Assembly: GCF_007570825.1 (NCBI RefSeq)
Contig: NZ_SUNB01000002.1
Coordinates: 62,001 to 126,000 of the forward strand
Length of the DNA stretch: 64,000 nt
From: Pleionea sediminis
GTDB lineage: Bacteria > Pseudomonadota > Gammaproteobacteria > Enterobacterales > Kangiellaceae
Direction of reading: 5' to 3'
The notes beneath the pieces are model-generated. The model was not told the DNA's origin, searched no databases, and was given only the letters and a program-made list of their open reading frames with translations. Every line of letters starts with the position of its first letter. Position 1 is the stretch's first letter. Made by a program: the position numbers and the translations under genes. Positions 45,332-55,145 of the stretch are shown in pieces.

Positions 45332-46414
45332 ATGACTATTAATGCCCCTAGCTTAACAGCTTACACCGAGGCTCAAATTGCTAATAAAAATAGCCCAGAC
45401 AAAGAACTTTCCGCAACGCACAATAATAAGTTAGTAACCGGAGTTGCCCAAACCCAATCCGGCAATTTAGTAAGGCCTGCAAAACCAGAGGAATTAGCAA
45501 AAGCTCGCAAGGAACAAATCGAGCTTTTTAAAGAAGCTTTAAAAACAGAATATTCAAACGTTGAAGACAAGTTTTTTGATGAGCTTTTGAAAGATGAATC
45601 CGTTTTGACGCCAAGAGTTATTCATGAATCCATCGAAAAGTCAGAACAAAAAATAGCGCAATTACATAAAGAAAGCATTAAAGAAAAAGAGCACGTGCTC
45701 GAAAAAAGTGACTCTTTATCTACGATTAACACGCAAGATGCAGCAGTACATCTACGCGCGCCAAACTTTAAAACTCAAAGTCAAATTACCGACAAAGACA
45801 TTGAAGAGTTTCTAAGTAGTGAGGATGGAATAAAGTTTATGGATATGCTCAATTATATCGACATAGACGGCGAGCATGACTTTCAAGGCGTCGCTCGTTC
45901 TAAGGAGTTCCGTAAGGAGATTGCATTCGAGCTTATAAAGTCCGGTAATGAATTGCCAAAACCCGTATCTTTTAACAAAGGCGATATTCTCGTTAAAATA
46001 TCGACCTCTGAAGACTTAAGTCAACACAGCCTTTACTTTACAACTAAGTCAGAATTAGAAAAAGTTATAAAAGATGTTAATGATGGAAAGTGCAGCTCTA
46101 TTGCGTCTGCATTTGGTTTGCCCGTAGGCAGTGTTGATGGTTCAGACTCTTACGTGATGCACATGGTTGAAGTAAAAGAAGATTGTACCGGTTGGACTTC
46201 AACTGTCGCCCCAACCAAAGAAGTTCACGGAAAGCTAAAAACGACGGGTGGCGCGACACAAGTATTTGTCGGAAGAAACAAGCTAAATGAAGTTTCCCAA
46301 GATAAACCTCTAGTAACACGAGAAGGGATTTCTGTAGCTTCTAATAATGATGTCGTCACAGGAGAGTCACCTGGAATGCTAGGTAGAATTTTATCCATGC
46401 TTAACTGGAACTAA
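45332..46414 (+). CDS. Candidate T3SS effector, 360 residues
   Basis: I do not recognise the family. There is no Sec signal; the N-terminus is polar and Ser/Thr/Asn-rich (MTINAPSLTAYTEAQ), as in many T3SS substrates. A helical, Lys/Glu-rich region (50-145) would suit a chaperone-binding domain. Residues about 155-335 form a compact domain with few charged low-complexity stretches: GDILVKISTSEDL, HSLYFTTKSEL, AFGLPVGSVDG, YVMHMVEVKED and TGGATQVFVG. This pattern faintly recalls small secreted toxin enzyme domains, but no family is named. A CesT-like chaperone gene follows 12 bases later. Confidence 0.65.
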   Translation: MTINAPSLTAYTEAQIANKNSPDKELSATHNNKLVTGVAQTQSGNLVRPAKPEELAKARKEQIELFKEALKTEYSNVEDKFFDELLKDESVLTPRVIHESIEKSEQKIAQLHKESIKEKEHVLEKSDSLSTINTQDAAVHLRAPNFKTQSQITDKDIEEFLSSEDGIKFMDMLNYIDIDGEHDFQGVARSKEFRKEIAFELIKSGNELPKPVSFNKGDILVKISTSEDLSQHSLYFTTKSELEKVIKDVNDGKCSSIASAFGLPVGSVDGSDSYVMHMVEVKEDCTGWTSTVAPTKEVHGKLKTTGGATQVFVGRNKLNEVSQDKPLVTREGISVASNNDVVTGESPGMLGRILSMLNWN

Positions 46415-46426
46415 AAGTTACACAAA

Positions 46427-46900
46427 ATGAATGAAATTAATAAACTTGAACTTATATTCCAAGAGCTTGGCGAACATTGGGGATTTGAAAATTTTCGCTA
46501 TAACAATGAACAACCTAATATCTTAATATTTAATGAGATATTAACCGTTCACTTAAAGCAAAGCGAAAATCAGAAAAATTTGGTAATTTTCGTAAATCTT
46601 GGACCAGCATACACTGACAATGCTACCAGCGAACAAAAGCTTCAACGGTTGCATAAAATTCTTGAAGCAAACTTACTATGGAAAGATACCAGCAATGGAA
46701 CTCTCAGTTTAAAGTCATCTGGCGAGGTTATATACTGTTATCAAACCCCTATCAATTCATTAACTTCAGGGGGACTTGAAGCTTTTTTAGATGCGTTTGT
46801 TAATCAAGCGACACAACTTCAGCAAGACTTATTAACAGCTCCTCTGTGCAATGATGACTCTAACCTATTCAATAACGACGCCTCTATGTTGAGAATTTAA
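46427..46900 (+). CDS. Class I T3SS chaperone of the upstream effector
   Basis: This 157-residue protein has the class I chaperone pattern: helix 1 (NKLELIFQELGEHWG), strands (LVIFVNLGP), LLWKDTSNGTLSLKSSGEVIYCYQTPI near residues 80-105, and a C-terminal helix (LEAFLDAFVNQATQLQQDLL). It parallels the chaperone at 12.8-13.3 kb in the LW-x2-T-x-GTL-L core. It would bind the product of the gene upstream. Confidence 0.78.
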   Translation: MNEINKLELIFQELGEHWGFENFRYNNEQPNILIFNEILTVHLKQSENQKNLVIFVNLGPAYTDNATSEQKLQRLHKILEANLLWKDTSNGTLSLKSSGEVIYCYQTPINSLTSGGLEAFLDAFVNQATQLQQDLLTAPLCNDDSNLFNNDASMLRI

Positions 46901-47214
46901 GGTTTGTGTCCTGATATTCGATTTATGTAATATTTGGAGCAGAGCCAAGCTCACTTACGGATAAGCTAGCTGGATTGATTTATCTCAAACAGGATTTATC
47001 AATCCAGTCTTAAGTAACATAACTTATTGTATTAAAAAACTTTATTTAACCAAACCTCCTTCACGTTTCGGCCTACTACCTGATTGTTGCCGATTGAAAT
47101 TGAAACCTTTCATTTAAATCTTTACTAATTTTCAAGCATTAACCATATTATTTTTGGGTTTTTAAGCTAATTTTAAGATACGTACTTTAATCACTATCTA
47201 TTTTTTAAAAGATC
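46901..47214 (+). other. Intergenic region upstream of the hybrid kinase, with inverted repeat
   Basis: About 310 AT-rich bases. It contains a 10-base perfect inverted repeat, CTGGATTGAT (46970-46979) and ATCAATCCAG (46998-47007), with an 18-base spacer. It is not followed by a T tract, so it may be a protein-binding palindrome or a weak terminator. Nothing else recognised. Confidence 0.4.
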
Positions 47215-49206
47215 ATGGCTGAACGTCCCTCCTATCAAGAACTAGAGCAAAAAGTTCGTGAACTAGAAAACACAGTTTCCAGTTTGTATAAGGAACGCGA
47301 ACAACATGCAGATAGCTATATGCGATACAAAAATGTATTTATGCATATGCTGTACGAAGTTCATATTTGGCAGCTAGTTCGAGATGAGCAAGGTGTTATT
47401 AAGACATGGCGTTTAGTTGATGCAAACCCTGCGGCTTTACAAGCATGGAATAGAAACTTGTCTGAGGTCATCGACAAAACAACGGATGAAATCTTTCCGG
47501 AAGCCAATGCCACAACTAAATTTATGCCGATTGTGCAAAAAATATTTAAAGAAAAGAAGCCTCATGTGTGGGAAGAATATTTTTCGGGGACAGACCAAAC
47601 GTTATTTATGATAAGCATTCCTCTGGATGATCAATTTATCAGCAGTGGTATGGATATTTCTGATGTAAAGAGAACTCAAAATGAATTGTATGATACTTAT
47701 TTAAGATTAACCGAAAGCATTAAAGCCGCTAACATAGGATTATGGGACTGGAACTTATTAACCAACACAGTATGGTATTCGAAAGAGTGGAAAAGTCAGA
47801 TAGGTTACGATGAAGAAGAAGTTAAAAATGATTTTTCCGAATGGAAAAGTCGAGTTCATCCCGATGATCTAGAAAAAACAATGACGGCGATAAGCGAAAG
47901 CCTTGAAAACTCCAGTAAAGATCATGAATCTGAATTTCGGTTTAAACACAAAGATGGAACTTACAGATGGATATTGTCACACGCAACTGTCTACAGAGAT
48001 GAGAGTGGAAAGCCGAGTCGAATGCTGGGTTCACACATAGACATTACGCAAATTAAGCAAATGGAAAACGCTCTTAATCAAACACAAAAGATGGAAGCAC
48101 TTGGTACATTGGCCAGTGGAATAGCTCATGACTTTAATAATTTACTGGCGCCTATCCTAGGTTATAGTGAGCTAATAAAGCTCAACCTTCCAGTCGACTC
48201 CAGTGAATCTAAGAATATTGAAAAAATAATTGAATCAGCAAGTAGAGCCAGGAAGCTGGCAGAAAAAATACTGGTAATCAATCGTTCGTCATCACTAAAA
48301 AAAGAATCTGTCTCATTAAGTAAGCTAATTGATGAAGTACTTATAGTAATTCAAGCTTCCTCTGAGAAAAACATTGTTATCAAAAAACATATTGATAAAA
48401 AGATCCCCCCAATATTGGCGGACACTTCTGAAATTTATCAAGTTGTCCTTAACTTATGTACAAACGCATTCCAGGCAATGGAAAATAATGGTGAACTAAC
48501 CATTCGATTAAAAGAAGTTAAAGAAGGAACTATAAGCCTGTCAAGTGCTAATCAGTCTTGTCCTTACATTTGTCTAAGCGTTGGAGATAATGGATGTGGT
48601 ATGAATACCGATACCTTAATTCATGCGTACGACCCATTTTTTACAACAAAGCAAAAGGGAGAGCAAAGAGGAACGGGATTAGGGCTTGCTATTGTCTCAA
48701 ATATCGTACAAAAACATCGTGGTTTAATAGAAGCAGAAAGTACCCTCGGTAACGGTAGTTTATTTCGAGTGTATTTGCCAGCAGTACCCTCTGAAAAATT
48801 AGATGTTGTCGAAAATCATGAAACTATTTTTACTCATAAAAACGAAAAAATTATGCTTATCGATGACGAAACGGCACTCTGTGAACTTGGTAACCAACTA
48901 CTGGAACAGCTGGGCTATGAAGTAACTTCATTCACAAATCCTAATTATGCTATAAAAGAGTTCGAGAAAAATAGTAGCAACTTCAACTTGGTTATTACAG
49001 ATTACTCTATGCCGAACATGATGGGGCCAGAGGTAATAAAGTTTATTAAAGAAATTTCTCATGATACTCCAGTAATTATGCTTACCGGTTATACGAATTT
49101 CACGACCCAAGAGTATTTAAAACAATGGAAGTGTGATGCAATATTGCCTAAACCCTATCAGCTATATGAACTAGGCCAAGCTATCAGAAATATTCTAGAT
49201 AAGTGA
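47215..49206 (+). CDS. Hybrid sensor histidine kinase, cytoplasmic
   Basis: This 663-residue protein has an N-terminal short coiled coil (7-26), a PAS domain (about 45-155), a PAS_3-type domain (about 170-285; GLWDWNLLTNTVWYSKEW), a HisKA domain with phospho-acceptor His305 (GIAHDFNNLL), a HATPase domain with GDNGCGM and RGTGLGLAIV (about 390-530), and a C-terminal receiver domain (about 540-663) with Asp596 (VITDYSM). There are no membrane segments, so it senses a cytoplasmic or redox signal. No response regulator gene adjoins it. It may or may not serve the T3SS. Confidence 0.92.
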   Translation: MAERPSYQELEQKVRELENTVSSLYKEREQHADSYMRYKNVFMHMLYEVHIWQLVRDEQGVIKTWRLVDANPAALQAWNRNLSEVIDKTTDEIFPEANATTKFMPIVQKIFKEKKPHVWEEYFSGTDQTLFMISIPLDDQFISSGMDISDVKRTQNELYDTYLRLTESIKAANIGLWDWNLLTNTVWYSKEWKSQIGYDEEEVKNDFSEWKSRVHPDDLEKTMTAISESLENSSKDHESEFRFKHKDGTYRWILSHATVYRDESGKPSRMLGSHIDITQIKQMENALNQTQKMEALGTLASGIAHDFNNLLAPILGYSELIKLNLPVDSSESKNIEKIIESASRARKLAEKILVINRSSSLKKESVSLSKLIDEVLIVIQASSEKNIVIKKHIDKKIPPILADTSEIYQVVLNLCTNAFQAMENNGELTIRLKEVKEGTISLSSANQSCPYICLSVGDNGCGMNTDTLIHAYDPFFTTKQKGEQRGTGLGLAIVSNIVQKHRGLIEAESTLGNGSLFRVYLPAVPSEKLDVVENHETIFTHKNEKIMLIDDETALCELGNQLLEQLGYEVTSFTNPNYAIKEFEKNSSNFNLVITDYSMPNMMGPEVIKFIKEISHDTPVIMLTGYTNFTTQEYLKQWKCDAILPKPYQLYELGQAIRNILDK

Positions 49207-49373
49207 ATGAATTTCTATAACTAAGAAAAGCTCATCAATACATCCTTTATTGCTATACAGTAATAAGCGAAAAGAAAAGTGTGATATACCTAGCAAGTAT
49301 ATCAAGAGAGTCTCTATATAAATTAGATTTCAACTATGTTCATAGTAACGCCTTAAAATAATGAGTGGTTGTT

Positions 49374-51314
49374 ATGAAAAAGTTACATCAAGTATTGTTA
49401 CTTGCCTCTTTCATATTTTGTTCATTAATCGTAACTGAAGTACAGGCAAAAGAATCCCTTAAATCTGGAGAGACCCTTCAATCAGGTCATTTTCTGGAAT
49501 CATCGAATAACCAATATCGAATTTATCTCCAAGGTGATGGAAATTTAGTGGTTAGAAGCCTATCCACTGGCGACGCATTATGGTCTTCGAACACTCACCG
49601 AGAAAGCGGCGTTCAGCTCGTAATGCAAGGAGATGGCAACCTTGTTTTATACACCTCAACGGCAACACCAGTATGGGACAGTAAAACGAATGGGTTAACT
49701 ATTTCTGAATTTAAGATCATGAATAATGGAGCCTTGTTTCTCCTCTCCAACGATCAACTTATTAAAACAATTTATGAAGGTGTCAAGGTACAAGCGAACC
49801 AGCTTTTAGTAAATGAATCACTAAGTCCTAACGAATATATTGAATCCTTAAATGGAAACTTTCGACTTCAACTTCAGAATGATGGAAACTTGGTACTTAG
49901 AAATGTTTACACAACACAAGCACTTTGGTCATCCTCCACTCAGCAAACAAATGGTATACGACTTACACTACAAGGTGATGGTAATCTTGTTCTATACACA
50001 CCAGAAAACGTTCCACTATGGGATAGTAAAACCAACGGTCAGACCGTTACTGATTTATCACTCACTAATAGTGGCTCTTTAGTGCTCTATAATGGCAGTA
50101 GCGTAATAAGAGCAATTTACACTGCACAATCTAAAGATACTGTTGACTCATCCACGCTGAACAACAAAATAATGGCTGGCTATCAAGGTTGGTTTAATGC
50201 TCAAGGAGATGGCGCAAACAGAGGATGGCGACACTGGAGCAATCGCTCAGGTAATAAACCAGATGCCAACAATATAACCATTGATATGTGGCCCGATCTC
50301 CGTGAGTACGATCGTGACGAATTGTTTGATACGTCTTTTTATTATTCAAATAGTGAAAACGCTGGTCTTTATAGTGCTTTCAATAAAAAGACGGTTGAGC
50401 GTCATGTAAAGTGGATGCAAGACTACGGGCTGGATGGTGTTTTTGTACAACGTTTTATCGGCGAAGCTCTGGCGATGCGAAATATGCGCGACAAAGTCCT
50501 TAATAACATTCGCTCTGGCTCCGAAAAATACGGTCGAGTTTTTGCAAATATGTACGACATATCGGGGGGGAACTCCCGTACCCTAGTAAACGATATAAAA
50601 AATGACTGGATGCACTTGGTTGATACCTTAAAAGTAACTCAGAGCGATCGTTATCTTAAACATAAGGGGCGACCCGTACTTTCCATTTGGGGATTTGGCG
50701 TTCGTTCTGAATTTTCACCTTCACAGGCAAATGAGTTAGTTAACTGGTTTACCAGAGATGCCCCTGTCAAATATCGCGTTACCCTTAAATTTGGCGTCGA
50801 CCACAAATGGCGAGATCACTCACCGGCCTGGCAAAATGTTTATCAAAAGTTGGATATCATAAGTCCATGGACTGTCGGACGATACAGAACCAGTCGAGAG
50901 GCCGATAACTTTCGTAATTCGCGAATAGAACCTGACTATGAACGATTAAGAAATACTAATATTGACTACATGCCAGTTGTCTTTCCAGGATTCTCATGGT
51001 GGAATTTAAAAGGAGAAAAGTTCAATTATATAAGAAGATATGGTGGTCGTTTTTTCTGGCGACAGATATTTAATACCATTGATACTGGATGTTCTATGAT
51101 CTACATTGCTATGTTTGATGAAGTTGATGAAGGAACAGCCATTTTTAAAGTTGCAGAAAATGCCTCTCAAACACCCACAAGAGGCCGTTTTGTCACTTTG
51201 GACCAAGATGGCGAAGCGTTACCTTCCGACTGGTATTTAAAGCTCGCTGGTGAGGCAGGAAAAATTCTAAGAAATGAAATCCCGCTGACACCAACAATAC
51301 CTATTCAACCATAA
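49374..51314 (+). CDS. Secreted double bulb-lectin / GH99-like protein
   Basis: This 646-residue protein has a signal peptide (VLLLASFIFCSLIVTEVQA) and two bulb-type mannose-lectin modules (about 30-145 and 150-255) with QGDGNLVLYT and QNDGNLVLRN-type repeats (QxDxNxVxY sites), two of them followed by a WDS turn. The C-terminal part (about 265-640) begins with MAGYQGWFNAQGDG and has WRHWSN, as in GH71/GH99-like endo-alpha-mannosidase or related proteins. I use ATG 49374, preceded by GAGTGG, rather than GTG 49365. It probably binds and cuts mannose-rich glycans outside the cell. Confidence 0.85.
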   Translation: MKKLHQVLLLASFIFCSLIVTEVQAKESLKSGETLQSGHFLESSNNQYRIYLQGDGNLVVRSLSTGDALWSSNTHRESGVQLVMQGDGNLVLYTSTATPVWDSKTNGLTISEFKIMNNGALFLLSNDQLIKTIYEGVKVQANQLLVNESLSPNEYIESLNGNFRLQLQNDGNLVLRNVYTTQALWSSSTQQTNGIRLTLQGDGNLVLYTPENVPLWDSKTNGQTVTDLSLTNSGSLVLYNGSSVIRAIYTAQSKDTVDSSTLNNKIMAGYQGWFNAQGDGANRGWRHWSNRSGNKPDANNITIDMWPDLREYDRDELFDTSFYYSNSENAGLYSAFNKKTVERHVKWMQDYGLDGVFVQRFIGEALAMRNMRDKVLNNIRSGSEKYGRVFANMYDISGGNSRTLVNDIKNDWMHLVDTLKVTQSDRYLKHKGRPVLSIWGFGVRSEFSPSQANELVNWFTRDAPVKYRVTLKFGVDHKWRDHSPAWQNVYQKLDIISPWTVGRYRTSREADNFRNSRIEPDYERLRNTNIDYMPVVFPGFSWWNLKGEKFNYIRRYGGRFFWRQIFNTIDTGCSMIYIAMFDEVDEGTAIFKVAENASQTPTRGRFVTLDQDGEALPSDWYLKLAGEAGKILRNEIPLTPTIPIQP

Positions 51315-51367
51315 AAAATTTCTTAGAAGTAACGCGTGAAAACACAAGGAACGTGTCTCATAAACTC

Positions 51368-51769
51368 TTAGAGCTTTGACACATTCAGCGTTTTAGTAGC
51401 TGAATGTGTGATGCATACTATGTACGCCATAATAAAAGTTACACCATTAACTGTTACAGGATTAAAGGCGTCTATCAGTAACTCAGGCTTTATCAACAAT
51501 ACGTCAAGTAACAATACCAAAAGCAATAACATCGCTAAATAAACTGGAACTAGAGACTTTTTTAAAGTGACAATAGATAATGCCAAAAGTAGCTCAAATA
51601 CTCCTGCAACAGGAGAAAAGATTGAAGCATCTAAATGGTGAGCTTGCATTAATTCGACTTCTGTCGGACTTAACCATAGAATTTTGGGCACTAAACCATG
51701 ATAGGCAAATACGAAAGCAAGAGTCCAACGGGAAATGCGATTGATTTTTGCCAGTGTATTACTTGCCAT
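51368..51769 (-). CDS. DoxX-like membrane protein
   Basis: This 133-residue protein has four hydrophobic helices and the DoxX-like pattern (RWTLAFVFAYHGLVPKILWLSPTEVELM). I use ATG 51769, which overlaps the end of the DCC gene, rather than a TTG further upstream. The pair DCC (DUF393) and DoxX-like is common and may act in membrane redox or quinone-linked oxidation. Role not certain. Confidence 0.85.
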   Translation of the reverse strand: MASNTLAKINRISRWTLAFVFAYHGLVPKILWLSPTEVELMQAHHLDASIFSPVAGVFELLLALSIVTLKKSLVPVYLAMLLLLVLLLDVLLIKPELLIDAFNPVTVNGVTFIMAYIVCITHSATKTLNVSKL

Positions 51770-52202
51770 TAAGGTATCGCTTATTATGGTCTGGTGTAGG
51801 CAATAAACATTGGTCATATTTGCCAAACAACTGGTATCGATTTAATGCAATTCTATCGTATAGCCAGTCCCTTAACCTTTTAGGGATCACTTTAAACAGC
51901 AATAACGCCCGCCATGGAGAACCCAGTTGGCTCATCACGTAAAAAAATGCGTCTGACTTTTCTAGACAAGTTTTCTTATCAATCACTAGCATCGTTTCAT
52001 ACTCGTCAAGGGAATAGTCAAAATGCTGAAGCAACTGCCTGCCTTCCGGTGACTGGACACTGGCTAATTTAAACCTATACTGCTTGTCATGCTTGATAAT
52101 AAAATGACTCCAAGCGTTACAAAGCTTGCAGACGCCATCAAATAAAATAACGCTGTCGTTTTCCGTAAGTAATGGAGGCTTTGTTGCTGACTTTCTATTC
52201 AT
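51759..52202 (-). CDS. DCC family (DUF393) thiol-disulfide oxidoreductase-like protein
   Basis: This 147-residue protein carries the DxxCxxC signature (FDGVCKLCNAWSHFI, about 21-35), the trait of the DCC family, probably a thioredoxin-like redox fold. It has no membrane segment. It overlaps the DoxX-like gene by 11 bases and so is translationally coupled. Confidence 0.9.
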   Translation of the reverse strand: MNRKSATKPPLLTENDSVILFDGVCKLCNAWSHFIIKHDKQYRFKLASVQSPEGRQLLQHFDYSLDEYETMLVIDKKTCLEKSDAFFYVMSQLGSPWRALLLFKVIPKRLRDWLYDRIALNRYQLFGKYDQCLLPTPDHNKRYLNGK

Positions 52203-52529
52203 GTACTCGGGACAGAGTCGCTAATAAAGTAATAGGCTTACTACCCATTCTAACTCAAATATCAATATAGCATCTAGCTAAAAGTCAAGTTTTGATCATG
52301 AGGAAATGAACTCGACTGAGTCTCTTTTAAAAATCGTGCTGATCAGCTTGTATGGACAAGTAACTTAACCATTCTGCATTGCACCAGAAGATTTAAAGTG
52401 TAATTAATATGAAGGGTATGGAAAAGGCCAATTAAAATTGACCCTTCCAATAAAAATCAACTTTTAATAGCGTAAAGCTTTTTAGATGCACAACTGAAAT
52501 TTTAAAAGTCGAACGTCTTTTAACTTGAT
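52203..52529. other. Intergenic region
   Basis: About 330 AT-rich bases upstream of the DCC-DoxX operon and downstream of the small 97-residue gene; it must hold the DCC promoter on the minus strand. I see no ORF or hairpin of note. Confidence 0.4.
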
Positions 52530-52823
52530 TTACTTTTTACCAATAGTTTCAAAATCTACCGATTCGCTAATCGGCATATCCTTAAATAAAATTTCAATAT
52601 CATGCGTTTCACCATTCATTTCAACACTCATATCAACGTTCATAACTTCATCCCAAGCGCCATAATGCCGAGCTTCTTCTTTAAATTTTTCACGCAAGTG
52701 TTGATCGATGATGAGTTCGCCTTTGGATGGGTAATTTTTTTCTTCCTCTGCTTTAGAAGAAAAAAGCTTGGCTACTCCAACGTCATACGATTGTCCTGAT
52801 TTGGTCTTTATTTTAGCGCGCAT
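52530..52823 (-). CDS. Small hypothetical protein, 97 residues
   Basis: I do not recognise this protein. It is Lys/Glu-rich, hydrophilic, without a signal peptide or membrane segment, and mixes beta-like stretches (MRAKIKTKSGQSYDVGVAKL) with a helix (QHLREKFKEEARHYGAWDEV). Codon use and a long run of uninterrupted sense codons make it a likely real gene, but no neighbour suggests a role. Confidence 0.6.
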   Translation of the reverse strand: MRAKIKTKSGQSYDVGVAKLFSSKAEEEKNYPSKGELIIDQHLREKFKEEARHYGAWDEVMNVDMSVEMNGETHDIEILFKDMPISESVDFETIGKK

Positions 52824-53280
52824 GATTAAGCCTCTTTTTATTGAAATTATTATAGATACATCAGACTGCTAACTTGATTGCTATCCGAACATATCATAGT
52901 CGGTTGACAATACTAGTTTTAAATTCAACGGAAGAACTGAAGCAGAACTTTTAGCACGCCTTAAATATCTCTTCATAAAATACGAATAAAATTAAAGTCA
53001 CAAAGCATCACTATTTATAAGGTATTTTAGACGTCAATCTCCATGGCATAACTCAACACATTGATATTTATTCGTACTAACTTTTTATCGTTTAAAGGTC
53101 AACTTGCTGCAACGCGTCGAAAAGAAAAAGAGATAAAAGAACGCCAACCGCGTTAAATAATTTAAACAGATGTTTTAATTCTGTATAAACACTCTAAAGA
53201 TACAGAACTCGAAAAAAGATTTATACATACGACTGAGCGCTCTACAATAGTACTCAACAACATCAGTAAGGGAAATCATA
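52824..53280. other. Intergenic region upstream of the SDR gene
   Basis: About 460 AT-rich bases between divergent genes; it should hold both promoters. A ribosome binding site (AAGGG) precedes the SDR start. I see no other structure. Confidence 0.4.
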
Positions 53281-53967
53281 ATGTCAGAACACTCGTCGAA
53301 AATTATGTTAATTACCGGTGCATCCAGCGGGATTGGTGAGGCAACAGCTCGCACAGCCGCTAAAGCGGGATTAAGATTAATTCTTACTGCTCGTCGCGGA
53401 GACCTGTTAGAAAAATTAGCGACTGAGATAGGACAGGATAAAGCTCTTGCTGTACCTGCAGATATCACCAATTTCGATACGCTCAAACAGGTAGTCGCAC
53501 AAGGCGTAAAACATTTCGGAGGTTTGGACGTTGTCTTCGCGAATGCTGGAACAGGAACTTCAACCCCAGGGACCGAAAACGGAGATCCTGCAGAGTGGCA
53601 AAAAATGATAGACCTAAATATCAATGCATTACTTTATACAGCAAAGCTCACATTACCGCATTTAAGAAAATCAACAGGGCATTTTATAATGACTGGATCG
53701 GTTGCCGGAAAAATTACATTAAAAGGATCCATTTATGGGGCAACGAAATGGTTCGTTCAAGGTTTTGGCAACAATCTCGCTGAAGAAATGAGAGAGTGGA
53801 ATGGCCGCTGCACAACCATTGCTCCGGGTATGGTTAACACACCTTTCTTTGACGAGCCGAAACCCAACAAGCTCGATCCGCAAGACGTAGCCGATGCCGT
53901 CATGCATGCGATTAATGCAAATCCAAGAAATAACGTTCGAGAAGTCTTTTTGATGCCAAGATATTAA
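53281..53967 (+). CDS. Short-chain dehydrogenase/reductase (SDR)
   Basis: This 228-residue oxidoreductase has the classical SDR fold: TGASSGIGEAT for NAD(P)H binding (12-22), NAG near residue 89, the catalytic Ser in MTGSVAG (about 138-144) and YGATK (Tyr and Lys, about 153-157). Basic residues after the second strand (TARRGD) favour NADPH. Substrate unknown. Confidence 0.92.
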   Translation: MSEHSSKIMLITGASSGIGEATARTAAKAGLRLILTARRGDLLEKLATEIGQDKALAVPADITNFDTLKQVVAQGVKHFGGLDVVFANAGTGTSTPGTENGDPAEWQKMIDLNINALLYTAKLTLPHLRKSTGHFIMTGSVAGKITLKGSIYGATKWFVQGFGNNLAEEMREWNGRCTTIAPGMVNTPFFDEPKPNKLDPQDVADAVMHAINANPRNNVREVFLMPRY

Positions 53968-54128
53968 CGGCAAAATTAACATTGCCTTTCTCTAGATTAG
54001 GTGGTTGAAATGGCTATAGAATACGAATGATATTTTGGAACCGCTAGGTGTACAACCAATACATCTGTTTTGTATGGATTGAGGCATCAGAATAATTAGT
54101 AAACGATACAGTATAGGAAATAGACCTC

Positions 54129-55112
54129 TTGAAATTGAGCTTCGTGATAACAAAACTCTTGAGAACTGATACGCGCAATGTTTCAGTTTCCATTTCAGCG
54201 AAAGGGTCCGTTCCAAGCGAGTTACTTGTTAAAGCAAATCTGAAAGATATTGCTAAATATATGGCTCAAGAGTGGTTAATATTAATTGCCACTTGGTTAC
54301 TTCTCACCGTAAGCCCAACTTGGCTCTATCCTTTGGGCGTAATCATTATCTGTGGACGGTTTAATGCTCTTGGAGCATTACTGCACGATGCCTGCCATGT
54401 AAAACGATCAGATACAGTTTATTCTACATTAGTTGATTGGCTGGGTGGCTATCCTATCGGACTTTCAATAGAGGGGATGCGTTATCACCATTTGCGACAT
54501 CACCGTTACGCCTGTACCGAGCTCGATCCTTACCTTAAACGCGCTGTAGAACAAAATAAGCTCATGCGTTTGATGAGCTATCTAAGAGGGCTACTGGTGA
54601 TTATCGCCTGGTGTATTCGCCCTTATTACGGGCTACTCGCTCGAATTTGGCCGAATCTTAAAAATGGGTACGCAAAATTTTTCTTTGGTGATAAATCAAA
54701 AGAAGATCTCAGTGGAGCAAAAGACATTGACTTGTGTCTGCAACGCGATATCGGTCAAATAATTTATCAAAGCATCATTATCGGACTCGTGTTCGCATTC
54801 CCCAACTGGATGTTTCTGAACTACATTATTCCGCTTATAGCGGCGTCAGTTCTCAATAGTTATCGTGTCGTTGAAGAACATACGCATGAAGTGACAGACG
54901 ATCACTCCCCTATAAACATTGTCAATTACACTAATGATCAACCAATGGATTTTATAAGTCGCTTCTTATTTTTTCCAAGAAATATTGGTTATCATCGCAT
55001 GCATCATTTGCACCCTACAGTAAGATACGAAAAGCTCCCAGAACTGCAACGTTGGTATGCTGAGTATAATAAAACAAGCAGTTGTCGAAAGGCACTAGCC
55101 ATAAACGAATAA
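54129..55112 (+). CDS. Fatty acid desaturase family protein
   Basis: This 327-residue membrane protein has the three His boxes of the desaturase/hydroxylase superfamily: HDACH (about 86-90), HHLRHH (about 120-125) and HRMHHLHP (about 297-304), spread among four to five hydrophobic segments. It would introduce a double bond or hydroxyl with a di-iron centre. The start is TTG at 54129; the next in-frame ATG is 45 residues in. No fad or lipid genes adjoin it. Confidence 0.9.
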   Translation: MKLSFVITKLLRTDTRNVSVSISAKGSVPSELLVKANLKDIAKYMAQEWLILIATWLLLTVSPTWLYPLGVIIICGRFNALGALLHDACHVKRSDTVYSTLVDWLGGYPIGLSIEGMRYHHLRHHRYACTELDPYLKRAVEQNKLMRLMSYLRGLLVIIAWCIRPYYGLLARIWPNLKNGYAKFFFGDKSKEDLSGAKDIDLCLQRDIGQIIYQSIIIGLVFAFPNWMFLNYIIPLIAASVLNSYRVVEEHTHEVTDDHSPINIVNYTNDQPMDFISRFLFFPRNIGYHRMHHLHPTVRYEKLPELQRWYAEYNKTSSCRKALAINE

Positions 55113-55145
55113 TTCGCGACTCAAAGTTTTCGAAAAGAAAAAGAG

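Noticed and set aside
46970-47007. Inverted repeat as a terminator of the effector operon
   Set aside because: Stem is only 10 bases with an 18-base spacer and no T tract; kept only as a possible binding site.
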